This document shows, piece by piece, positions 23,145-30,467 of a stretch of 37,517 nt of DNA. The DNA is from Micromonospora wenchangensis (lineage in GTDB: Bacteria; Actinomycetota; Actinomycetes; Mycobacteriales; Micromonosporaceae): assembly GCF_002210435.1 (NCBI RefSeq), contig NZ_MZMV01000066.1, positions 1 to 37,517 of the forward strand, in the 5' to 3' direction. The notes beneath the pieces were generated by a model that was not told the origin of the DNA, did no database searches, and was given only the letters and a program-made list of their open reading frames with translations. Every line of letters starts with the position of its first letter. The stretch's first letter is position 1. The translations under genes were made by a program, and so were the position numbers.

Positions 23145-23163
23145 TTCTTACCGAACCATGACG
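23145..23163. promoter_or_regulatory. Motif C: TTCTTAC-N7-TGACG upstream of the DUF1996 gene
   Basis: Third copy with the same seven-base spacing, 97-115 bases before the DUF1996 ATG. Its presence links this secreted protein to the divergent glycosyltransferase/epimerase operons. Confidence 0.6.
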
Positions 23164-23259
23164 TACCCGGCCGACGGTGACCGTTGCCCACCCGCCGGGC
23201 CGTACCCCCGGCAGACAGCACATCACCGCAGCCGGTTTCCGGCTTGGAGGAGATTCCCG

Positions 23260-25026
23260 ATGAACCGCAGACCCGACGGGACCCCGCTGGTCCACACCCG
23301 GCCGGCCCGGATCGCCCTGGCCGCGCTGGTGCTGGCCGCCACCGGTGCGCTCACCGTCACCTTCGTCTCCGGTGGCGGCCGGGGCACCGCGGACGCCGCC
23401 GCCAGCCTGGACCAGTTCGTGCCGATCGAGAAGGTGCCGCCGAACGTGCGCGACCCGCAGCCGGCGGCGGGCGGGTCGCCAGGCCGGTTCACCGTGGACT
23501 GCGGTACGAACGGCAACGGCAAGTTCAGCCCGGACAACCCGGTGGCCCAGCCCGGCATCCGCAACGGCGCCGAACACGTCCACGACTTCGTCGGCAACCT
23601 GGCGATCACCGCCAACTCCTCCGACGCCGACCTGGACGCCTCCGGCACCACCTGCCGCAACGGCGACAAGTCGTCCTACTTCTGGCCGGTGGTGCGCATC
23701 GACAAAAGCGTCCGCAACGACGAGCAGGTGCGGCAGGCCCTCGCCCAGACCCAACCGACGGTCGTCTGCCCCTCGGTCGGCAAGCGGCTGCGCGCCGTCC
23801 CCACCGGGGCCCGGGGCACCATCGACCGGCTGCTTGCCGACCTGGACCGCCAGCAGGCCGCCGCGAACCAGCGGATGACCGCCAGCCGGGGCCGCATCGA
23901 CGCCGCGTTCAACCGGGAGGTCGTCGACGCGTTGCGGGCCCGCCGCGCCGCGACGATCAGGCAGATCAGCAGCACGGTCACCGCCTCCGGTGGCAATCAG
24001 CCCGGCCTGGTCTCGCTCGTCGAGTGCGACGTCAGCTACGACGACATGCACGCCCGGATGCCCGCCGGCGCCCACCGCGCCAGCGTCACGGCGGCCCAGG
24101 CGGCCAACCCGCGCATCCAGTGCCCCAGCGTGCGGGACAAGCTGCCAGGTGTCCCGGCCGGGGCGCTCGCCGAGGTGAACCGCAACCTCGACGAGCTCGA
24201 CAGGCAGCTCTCCGAGGCCAACGAACGCCTGGTCACCAGCCGGGGTCAGGGCGGCCCGGCCTTCGTCGACAACGCCATCCTCGGTCCGCTGCGCGCCAAG
24301 CGGATCGCGGTGCTCGACCGGATCGCCATCGCGATCGGCAGGCAGGCCGCCCGCCCGCAGGGCCTCGACGCGTTCGCCACCTGCACCCTGGACCAGGCCC
24401 CCGGCACCCCGGGCAGCGCACCCACGACCGCTGCGCCTGCCACCGCCACCGCGCTGCCCGACCCGCAGGGGCCCGACCTGGAACTGCCCGGCAACACCGG
24501 CGGCATCGTCCGCCCGGCGCAGGTGCTGATCGAGTACCGCGGCAACCCCGTCAGCCGGGTGGTGCCGATGCCGAAGTTCCTCCGGGCGCTCACCGGTGAC
24601 GCCAAGCCCACCAGCCGTGGCCCGGCCAACGCCCGCGCCACCTGGACCTGCTCGGGCTTCGCCGACCGGCTGGCCGACAAGTACCCGATCTGCCCCGCCG
24701 GCAGCCAGGTCCAGCGGGTGCACGACTTCCCCGGCTGCTGGGACGGCCGCAACGTCGACAGCGACAACCACCGCAACCACGTCGCGTTCGCCGACCGGGC
24801 CACCGGCGCCTGCCCGCAGGGCTTCCGGGCGATCCCGCAGCTGCGGATCACCGTCGGCTACGACATCCCCCGGGACGTGCAGCTCAAGGGCCAGTACGCG
24901 CTCGACTCGTTCCCGGAGGAGAACCACAACCCGTTCTCCGACCACAACGACTTCGTCAACGTCAACTCCGCCCAGACCATGCAGCGCATCGCCACCTGCA
25001 TCAATAAGGGCAAAAGCTGCTCCTGA
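23260..25026 (+). CDS. Secreted DUF1996 protein split by two tandem Cys-bounded repeats
   Basis: A 588-residue exported protein: a signal peptide or anchor (ARIALAALVLAATGALTVTFV) and then a DUF1996 domain in two parts. The first part has EHVHDFVGN (from residue 105) and SSYFWPVVRID. The second has VHDFPGCWDGRNVD (H488), HRNHVAF and PEENHNPFSDHNDF. Between them lie two related repeats, C170-C256 and C288-C375, each beginning CPSV, with LDRQ, SRG and LRAxR in step, then a Pro/Thr/Ala-rich linker. DUF1996 has no settled function; the many histidines suggest metal or glycan binding. GGAGGAG precedes the ATG. An earlier in-frame GTG is possible but lacks this signal. Confidence 0.9.
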   Translation: MNRRPDGTPLVHTRPARIALAALVLAATGALTVTFVSGGGRGTADAAASLDQFVPIEKVPPNVRDPQPAAGGSPGRFTVDCGTNGNGKFSPDNPVAQPGIRNGAEHVHDFVGNLAITANSSDADLDASGTTCRNGDKSSYFWPVVRIDKSVRNDEQVRQALAQTQPTVVCPSVGKRLRAVPTGARGTIDRLLADLDRQQAAANQRMTASRGRIDAAFNREVVDALRARRAATIRQISSTVTASGGNQPGLVSLVECDVSYDDMHARMPAGAHRASVTAAQAANPRIQCPSVRDKLPGVPAGALAEVNRNLDELDRQLSEANERLVTSRGQGGPAFVDNAILGPLRAKRIAVLDRIAIAIGRQAARPQGLDAFATCTLDQAPGTPGSAPTTAAPATATALPDPQGPDLELPGNTGGIVRPAQVLIEYRGNPVSRVVPMPKFLRALTGDAKPTSRGPANARATWTCSGFADRLADKYPICPAGSQVQRVHDFPGCWDGRNVDSDNHRNHVAFADRATGACPQGFRAIPQLRITVGYDIPRDVQLKGQYALDSFPEENHNPFSDHNDFVNVNSAQTMQRIATCINKGKSCS

Positions 25027-25049
25027 CCCCGGGGCGCCAGGCGCGGGAG

Positions 25050-25091
25050 GGCGCGACACCACCGCCACGCCGAGGGCGGTGGTGTCGCGCC
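25050..25091. terminator. 17-bp perfect hairpin between DUF1996 and the convergent GH5 gene
   Basis: GGCGCGACACCACCGCC (25050-25066) pairs perfectly with 25075-25091 around an eight-base loop. It should terminate both converging genes. Confidence 0.88.
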
Positions 25092-25142
25092 GACCCGGGG
25101 CTCACCCCGGCCGGACGGACCGGCGTCGGTCGGTCGGGCCGG

Positions 25143-26696
25143 TTACGGGGTCACGGAGAGCAGGTGGGCCCGGTAGCCCTCGCCGTAGCTCTTGGTGGGG
25201 GTGCCGTTGTAGTCCTCGATGAGCACGTTGCCGCCGCTGCAACCCCACGGGTTCCAGGTCCACGCGGTGTAGCCCAGCCGCTTGCTGTCCAGCCAGGTCA
25301 TCAACCTGTCGATGTAGTCGTGGGCGCAGGTGTCCTGGCCGATCTCCCCGGCGTGCACCGGCACCTGGGCCGCCACCGGCGCGATCTGGGTGTCCCAGCA
25401 GGTCTCGGTGACACAGGCGTTGAAGTTGTACGAGTGCCAGGAGGCGACGATGTTGTTGCGCGGGTCGGTCGGCTTGTAGGCCAGCCACTGGGTCAGGTCG
25501 TTGGTCCAGGTCAGGCCGGGGACGAGCAGGACGTTGGTGGCCCCGGTCGCGCGGACGGCGTCGACCAGGCTCTGCATGCCGGCCACCGGGTACTCGATGC
25601 CGGTGCAGGTGCCGCCGTCCCGCAGGCAGCGCCACGCGGCCGTCATGTCCGACCAGTTGTTCGCGGCGTCCGGGTACGGCTCGTTGAACAGGTCGAACAG
25701 CACCGCGTCGTTGCCCTTGAACGCGGTGGCCACGCCGGTCCAGAACTGCGGCGTGTACTGCCTGCTCGGCATCGGCTTCTGGCAGGTGGCGTTCACGTCG
25801 GGGCAGGCCGAGATGTTGCCGGTGTACTGGCCGTGGGTCCAGTGCAGGTCGAGGATCGGGTTGATCCCGTTGGCGACGAGCAGGTTCACGTACGCCTTGA
25901 CCGCCTGCTGGTAGGTGGCCCCGCTGGGTGACCCGGACAGGCCGAGCCAACAGTCCTCGTTGAGCGGGATGCGTACCGCGCGGATGTTCCAGGCCTTCAT
26001 CGCGTCGACGGAGGCCTGGTCGACCGGTCCGCTGTCCCACATGCCCTTGCCCTGGACGCAGGCGAACTCGCCGCTGGCCCGGTTGACGCCGAGCAGCCGG
26101 TAGGTCGCCCCGGCCGCGGTGACCAGCCGGTTGCCCGAGACCCGCAGGCTCGGCGCGGCACCGCCCGGCGGCGGGGTGGTGGTCGGCGGCGGGGTGGTCG
26201 GCGGGGGAGTGGTGGGTGGCGGCGTGGTGGGCGGTGGGGTGGTCGGCGGCGGCGTCGTGGGCGGGGGTGTCGTCGGGCTGACCACGCCGGTGCAGGTCGT
26301 CCCGTTGAGCGCGAACGACGTGGGTACGGGGTTGGTCCCGCTCCACGCGCCGTTGAAGCCGATCGTGGTGGACGCGCCGGTGTTCAGCGCGCTGTTCCAG
26401 CTCAGGCTGGCCGCCGACACCCGGGCACCGGACTGCGACCAGGTGGCGCTCCAGCCCTGGGTGACCCGCTGGTCGGTGTCCGGGAAGTCGAACGTCAACG
26501 TCCAGCCGGCCAGCGCGGAGCCGAGGTTGGTGATGGCGACGTTGCCGCTGAACCCGCCGTTCCACTGGCTCTGCACGGTGTAGGTGACCGCACAGCCCGC
26601 GGCGGCGGCCGAGGCGGGCAGGGTGGCCGCGGTCAGGCTGGCGGCCACCAGCGTGCCGGCGGCTGTCGCCGCCAGCAGGGCATGACGACGTGTCAT
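25143..26696 (-). CDS. Secreted GH5 cellulase-type enzyme with N-terminal CBM2
   Basis: A 517-residue secreted enzyme. A Tat-like signal (MTRRHALLAATAAGTLVAAS, cut near ASAAA) is followed by a CBM2 (GCAVTYTVQSQWNGGF to NGTTCTG), a TTPPP linker of seven units, and a GH5 barrel. E339 in FDLFNEPYPD is the acid/base and E451 in HAGEIGQD the nucleophile. The many cysteines in the barrel suit a secreted protein. The substrate is probably cellulose or a beta-mannan. The ATG at 26696 has AGGAGA upstream and is preferred to one six codons earlier. A CelR-like box lies 34-47 bases before the start. Confidence 0.92.
   Translation of the reverse strand: MTRRHALLAATAAGTLVAASLTAATLPASAAAAGCAVTYTVQSQWNGGFSGNVAITNLGSALAGWTLTFDFPDTDQRVTQGWSATWSQSGARVSAASLSWNSALNTGASTTIGFNGAWSGTNPVPTSFALNGTTCTGVVSPTTPPPTTPPPTTPPPTTPPPTTPPPTTPPPTTTPPPGGAAPSLRVSGNRLVTAAGATYRLLGVNRASGEFACVQGKGMWDSGPVDQASVDAMKAWNIRAVRIPLNEDCWLGLSGSPSGATYQQAVKAYVNLLVANGINPILDLHWTHGQYTGNISACPDVNATCQKPMPSRQYTPQFWTGVATAFKGNDAVLFDLFNEPYPDAANNWSDMTAAWRCLRDGGTCTGIEYPVAGMQSLVDAVRATGATNVLLVPGLTWTNDLTQWLAYKPTDPRNNIVASWHSYNFNACVTETCWDTQIAPVAAQVPVHAGEIGQDTCAHDYIDRLMTWLDSKRLGYTAWTWNPWGCSGGNVLIEDYNGTPTKSYGEGYRAHLLSVTP
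26168..26273 (-). repeat. Simple repeat encoding the TTPPP linker of the GH5 enzyme
   Basis: Seven imperfect 15-base units encode Thr-Thr-Pro-Pro-Pro. Unit-to-unit synonymous differences show it is not a fresh expansion. Confidence 0.85.
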
Positions 26697-26729
26697 GGAA
26701 GCTCTCCTAGGCATAGAGGGGAGCGTCGA

Positions 26730-26743
26730 TGGGAGCGCGCCTG
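26730..26743. promoter_or_regulatory. CelR/CebR-like operator upstream of the GH5 cellulase gene
   Basis: TGGGAGCGCGCCTG matches 11 of 14 positions of the known actinomycete CelR/CebR box TGGGAGCGCTCCCA, with the left half-site perfect. It lies between the promoter area and the start codon. The AT-rich segment behind it (26746-26786) contains a TTGACT on the minus strand and the palindrome CTTACTAAG (26762-26770), the probable promoter region. Confidence 0.55.
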
Positions 26744-26823
26744 CGAGCTTTCTTTATTCGCCTTACTAAGTCAAGCGTATCGATGTCGTTTCGACGGTTC
26801 GCCAGGTGGAACGCGTCCCGGTG

Positions 26824-27666
26824 CTACCGGGGCGGGCCGGTCGTGCCCCGGACGACCACCGTCTCGGTGGCGCACCAGCGCTGCGGCACCGACTCGCCCG
26901 TGACCAGCCGCAGCACCGACTCGCCCACCGACTCGCCGAACGAGTGCACGTCGAGGCTCATCGTGGTCAGCGCGGGCGAGGCCAGCCGGCAGAGACTGGA
27001 GTCGTCCCAGGCGATCAGGCTGACGTCCCGGGGGACCCGGTGACCCAGCTCGGTGACCGCGTGCAGGCCCGCCACCGCCATCAGGTCGTTGTCGTAGATG
27101 ATCGCGGTGGGTGGGTCGGGCCCGTCCAGCAGCCCGGTGGTCAACCGCGCCCCCGACTCCGCCGAGTAGTCGCCCGCCACGACGACCGCGTCGACGGCCG
27201 ACTCCGCCGCCGCCGTCAGCAGCGCGGCCGTCCGGGTCCGGGTGTGCAGCAGCGCGTCGGGCCCGCTGATCCGCGCCACCCGCCGGTGCCCCAGGCCCAC
27301 CAGGTGCGCCAGGGCCGCCCGCATCGACCCGGCGTCGTCCCGGCGTACCGCCGGGTTGTCGCCGGTGGGCTCGCCCGCGACCACCACGGGCAGCCGCAGG
27401 TCCCGCAGCACCGCCGGGCGGGCGTCGTCGACCGACGGGTTCACCAGCACGACCGCGTCGACCAGCCGCTGCCGCGCCCACCTGCGGTACGCGGCGATCT
27501 CGGCGTCGTGGTGCGCGACGACGTGCAGCAGCACCGACCGGCCGTGCGCGGCGAGCCGCTCCTCGATGCCCGCGATGAACTCCATGAAGAACGGCTCGGT
27601 GCCGAGCAGGCGGGGCGGCCGGGCGAGCACCAGCCCCACCGCGCTCGTGCGCCACGTGTCGTCCAT
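26824..27666 (-). CDS. LacI-type ligand-binding protein without a DNA-binding domain
   Basis: A 280-residue protein that begins directly at the periplasmic-binding-like core of LacI regulators (SAVGLVLARPPRLLGTEPFFMEFIAGIEERL). ISGPDALLHTRTRTAALL, IYDNDLMAVAGLHAV and RDVSLIAWDDSSLC are family landmarks. The usual 55-60 residue helix-turn-helix and hinge are absent. The codons before it belong to the ROK gene, whose TGA is directly in frame with it. The ATG at 27666 has GGGGG six bases upstream; a GTG at 27684 touching the ROK stop is the alternative. It could be a ligand sensor that modulates the ROK protein, or a decayed regulator. No signal peptide is present. Confidence 0.8.
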   Translation of the reverse strand: MDDTWRTSAVGLVLARPPRLLGTEPFFMEFIAGIEERLAAHGRSVLLHVVAHHDAEIAAYRRWARQRLVDAVVLVNPSVDDARPAVLRDLRLPVVVAGEPTGDNPAVRRDDAGSMRAALAHLVGLGHRRVARISGPDALLHTRTRTAALLTAAAESAVDAVVVAGDYSAESGARLTTGLLDGPDPPTAIIYDNDLMAVAGLHAVTELGHRVPRDVSLIAWDDSSLCRLASPALTTMSLDVHSFGESVGESVLRLVTGESVPQRWCATETVVVRGTTGPPR

Positions 27667-27684
27667 CGCGTACCCCCGGGTCAC

Positions 27685-28971
27685 TCAGCCTGCCGATTCG
27701 GTGAGCCGGACCCGCCGGCCGGGCACCTGCTCGGGCGGGCGTGGCCCGTGGCCCGGCGGGACCAGCTCCGATTCGAGGACCAGGGCGGCCGCGCCGATGG
27801 CCGAGGCCGTCGCGGCGGAACGGGACAGCCGGACGTCGACGGTGTGCGTGCCCCGGGCGAAGCAGGCGCGCAGTTCGTGCCGGACGATCGGCAGGTACAC
27901 CGACCCGGCGGTGGCCAGGCTCGGCCCGGTCAGCACGAGCACCTCCAGGTCCATCAGGTTCGCCAGCGTCCGGGCGGCCACCCCGACGTGCCGGGCCGAC
28001 CGCTCCAGCAACGCCAGCGCGTGCGGCTCACCCCGGCGGGCGGCCCGGCTGATCGCGGCGAAGTCGGCGACCACCGAGGGCCGTCGGACGCCCGGCGTGA
28101 AACCCACCGCCCGCGCCGTCGCCGGCTCCGAGCGCGCCGCGGCGACCACCGCCGCCGGCCCGGCCAGCGCCTCCACGCAACCCCGCGCCCCGCACCAGCA
28201 CCGCGGCCCGTCGGCCGACACGCACACGTGCCCCAGTTCACCGACGTTGCCGCTCGGCCCCCGGTAGGTGCTGCCGTTGACGACCAGCCCGGCACCGATG
28301 CCGGTACCCATGTAGAGGGCGGCGGCCGAGGTCGCCGTGCCGAACCCGCCGGTCCAGTGCTCGCCCGACGCCGCCGCGGTCGCGTCGTTGTCCAGCGCCA
28401 CCGGCAGGGCCGTCACCTGTTCCAGCGCCGCGCCCAGCGGGAACCCGTTCCACTGCCGCATCGCGGGGGCGAGCCCCACGTCCGGCGGGCCACCCATGCC
28501 CCGGGTGGCGTTGACCGGCCCGGGGAACACCAGGCCGACGCCGAGGATGCGGTCCCGCTCCACCCCGACCCCGTCGATCAACGCGGCGATCTCGGTGGCG
28601 ATCCGGGCGACCACCACCGCCGGCTCCTGCGCGCCGGCCCCCGGGCGGGAGATCCGGGCCACCACCGTGCCGCCCAGGTTGGTCAGGGCGTACGTGATGA
28701 CGCCGTGGTCCAGGTGCACGCCGACGGCGTACCGGGAGGCGTGGTTGAGCTGGAGCAGGACCCGCCGCTTGCCGCCTGTCGACTTCGCGTGCCCGGTCTC
28801 GACGACCAGGTCCTCGTTGATCAGCTTGCGGACCAGGGTGGAGATGGTCGGCGCGGTGAAACCGGTGGCCCGGATCAGGCCGACCCGGCTGATCGTCCCG
28901 GCCGCGCGGATCGCGTCGAGAACGACCGACCTGCTGCTCACCTGGGGTTTGCTCGCTGCTGGTCCGCTCAC
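27685..28971 (-). CDS. ROK-family transcriptional repressor (NagC/XylR type)
   Basis: A 428-residue regulator. The winged helix is near the N-terminus (SRVGLIRATGFTAPTISTLVRKLINEDLV), followed by an actin-like ROK sugar-binding domain with VALDNDATAAA and a zinc-binding cluster C258, C260, C265 (CWCGARGCVEA). ROK repressors of this type respond to xylose, N-acetylglucosamine, glucose or other sugars. The GTG has GAGAAG upstream. A TATACT box on the minus strand lies about 40 bases upstream. It is cotranscribed with the truncated LacI-type sensor, sits next to a cellulase and is divergent from a LacI gene. The ligand is unknown. Confidence 0.92.
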   Translation of the reverse strand: MSGPAASKPQVSSRSVVLDAIRAAGTISRVGLIRATGFTAPTISTLVRKLINEDLVVETGHAKSTGGKRRVLLQLNHASRYAVGVHLDHGVITYALTNLGGTVVARISRPGAGAQEPAVVVARIATEIAALIDGVGVERDRILGVGLVFPGPVNATRGMGGPPDVGLAPAMRQWNGFPLGAALEQVTALPVALDNDATAAASGEHWTGGFGTATSAAALYMGTGIGAGLVVNGSTYRGPSGNVGELGHVCVSADGPRCWCGARGCVEALAGPAAVVAAARSEPATARAVGFTPGVRRPSVVADFAAISRAARRGEPHALALLERSARHVGVAARTLANLMDLEVLVLTGPSLATAGSVYLPIVRHELRACFARGTHTVDVRLSRSAATASAIGAAALVLESELVPPGHGPRPPEQVPGRRVRLTESAG

Positions 28972-29008
28972 TGCTTCTCTGCCAGGGGCTGTTAGGTCGG
29001 CGGACCAG

Positions 29009-29014
29009 AGTATA
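29009..29014 (-). promoter_or_regulatory. -10 box (TATACT) of the ROK gene
   Basis: A consensus-like TATACT reads toward the ROK gene, 37 bases before the start codon. A TTGTAT overlapping it with TAACAG 17 bases further on is a second possible promoter. No good -35 is visible for the first. Confidence 0.5.
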
Positions 29015-29146
29015 CAAGTATCCCGATGGCCCAGGATCGTGGCCGAGGGGCGGGCCGCCGACCCGCTGACGCGCTCCGACATCGTGGCGGTCCGGGTCGG
29101 ACCGATTCTCGCCGTCCGACTGTTCAGTTTTTGCAAGAATCCGACG

Positions 29147-29152
29147 TAGTAT
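29147..29152 (+). promoter_or_regulatory. -10 box (TAGTAT) of the LacI gene, leaderless
   Basis: TAGTAT lies seven bases before the GTG of the LacI gene, so its mRNA probably starts at the start codon. TTTTTGCAAGAAT just upstream (29129-29140) could hold an autoregulatory half-site. Confidence 0.5.
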
Positions 29153-29159
29153 TGCCGCC

Positions 29160-30161
29160 GTGACGAAGCGTCTGACGGAGGTGGCCCGCAAGGCGGGAGT
29201 CAGCGAGGCGACCGTGAGCCGGGTGCTCAACGGTCGCGGGGGAGTGTCCGAGGCGACCCGGGCGGCGGTGCTGACCGCCCTCGACGTGCTCGGCTACGAA
29301 CGCCCGACGAAACTGCGCGGCGAGCGGGCCCGGCTGGTCGGCCTGGTGCTGCCGGAGTTGCAGAACCCGATCTTCCCGGCGCTGGCCGAGGTGGTCACCG
29401 GCTCGCTCGCCCAACGGGGGTTCACCCCGGCGCTGTGCGCCCGCACCATCGGCGGCGTGCCGGAGTCCGGCTACGTGGAGATGCTGCTCGACCACCAGGT
29501 CAGCGGGGTCATCTTCGCGGGCGGCTCGTACGCGCTGGCCGACGCCTCGCACGAGCACTACCGGCGGTTGACCGACCGGGGCCTGCCGGTGGTGCTGGTC
29601 AACGCGGGCGTCGAGGAACTGGGCTTCCCCCGGGTGTCCACCGACGACGCGGTCGCCGTCGAGCAGGCGTACGGGCACCTGCGCTCGCTCGGTCACCAGA
29701 CGATCGGCATGGTGCTCGGTCCGGCCGACCACATCCCGTCGCGGCGCAAACTGGACGCGATGGTCCGTACCGCCGGCTGGGACGCCGACCGCCACCTGGT
29801 GGAGCGGTCCAGCTTCTCGATGGAGGGTGCCCGGGTCGCGGCGACCAGGCTGATCGAGCGCGGCGTGACCGGGGTGATCTGCGCCAGCGACGTGCTGGCG
29901 CTGGGCACCGTCCGGGCCGCCCGCCGGCTCGGCCGCGCGGTGCCGGCCGACGTGTCGGTGGTCGGCTTCGACGACTCGGCGTTCATGACCTGCACCGATC
30001 CGCCGCTGACCACGGTGCGCCAACCGATCGAGACGATGGGGCAGGCCGCGGTCGATCTGCTGGTCACCCAGATCGAGGGGGCCGGCGTGCTGCACGACGA
30101 GCTGCTCTTCGAACCCGAACTGGTGGTACGCGGCTCCACCGCCCCCGTGCCCCGCGACTGA
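29160..30161 (+). CDS. LacI-family transcriptional regulator of the alpha-glucan locus
   Basis: A 333-residue complete LacI regulator. The helix-turn-helix RLTEVARKAGVSEATVSRVLNGRGGVSEATR is at residues 4-34, followed by a hinge and core with LVGLVLPELQNPIFPALAEVV, GVICASDVLALGTVRAARRLG and DVSVVGFDDSAFMTCTDPPLTTV. It should bind operators upstream of the downstream transporter genes and release them on binding an imported alpha-glucoside. It is separated from the transporter operon by a 13-bp terminator, so it has its own leaderless promoter. The effector is inferred from the GH13 and GH87 genes downstream. Confidence 0.93.
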   Translation: MTKRLTEVARKAGVSEATVSRVLNGRGGVSEATRAAVLTALDVLGYERPTKLRGERARLVGLVLPELQNPIFPALAEVVTGSLAQRGFTPALCARTIGGVPESGYVEMLLDHQVSGVIFAGGSYALADASHEHYRRLTDRGLPVVLVNAGVEELGFPRVSTDDAVAVEQAYGHLRSLGHQTIGMVLGPADHIPSRRKLDAMVRTAGWDADRHLVERSSFSMEGARVAATRLIERGVTGVICASDVLALGTVRAARRLGRAVPADVSVVGFDDSAFMTCTDPPLTTVRQPIETMGQAAVDLLVTQIEGAGVLHDELLFEPELVVRGSTAPVPRD

Positions 30162-30190
30162 CCCGTCACGACCGACCCGCGACGCCCCGA

Positions 30191-30220
30191 GGCCGTCGAC
30201 CGCACCCGCGGTCGACGGCC
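30191..30220 (+). terminator. 13-bp hairpin after the LacI gene
   Basis: GGCCGTCGACCGC (30191-30203) pairs perfectly with 30208-30220 around an ACCC loop and is followed by a T-rich stretch (GTTCTGCTGT). It is 29 bases after the stop. Confidence 0.85.
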
Positions 30221-30467
30221 GTTCTGCTGTCCGGGGGTGGCATCGTTGCGATCAACCACTCTGGAGTCGATTTCTTTCGTCATGCGGTCGAAACCTTGCT
30301 GTAAAGAGTCCACGTCGCTACATTGACTCCACTCAACCCCGACCCCGGGCACCGAGTCCGGGGCAGGGCGCGGGCGGCTGCCACCCCACCACCCCCGTCA
30401 CCGGCTGCCGCCCGGTCACCGCAGATCAGTGCAGGTCATGGATAACCGTTCCCGAAGGGATGGACAG
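30221..30467. other. Control region and leader of the alpha-glucoside transporter operon
   Basis: An AT-richer segment (about 30238-30335) contains the promoter at 30296-30324. Upstream of it are TTTCG-N9-CGAAA (30275-30293) and TTGCGATCAA (30247-30256), either of which could be a LacI site. The rest is a leader of about 135 bases rich in C runs without a recognisable riboswitch. Confidence 0.5.
30296..30324 (+). promoter_or_regulatory. Promoter of the alpha-glucoside ABC transporter operon
   Basis: TTGCTG (30296-30301) and TACATT (30319-30324) with a 17-base spacer form a good sigma-70-type promoter. The CGAAA arm of an inverted repeat ends two bases before the -35. Confidence 0.65.

Noticed and set aside
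26168..26273. CRISPR-like or minisatellite array
   Set aside because: The repeat is in frame and encodes a TTPPP linker with no spacers.
27682..27687. Selenocysteine or programmed read-through of the TGA between the ROK and LacI-type genes
   Set aside because: No hairpin of the expected kind follows the TGA, and a ribosome-binding site before the ATG at 27666 explains separate translation.
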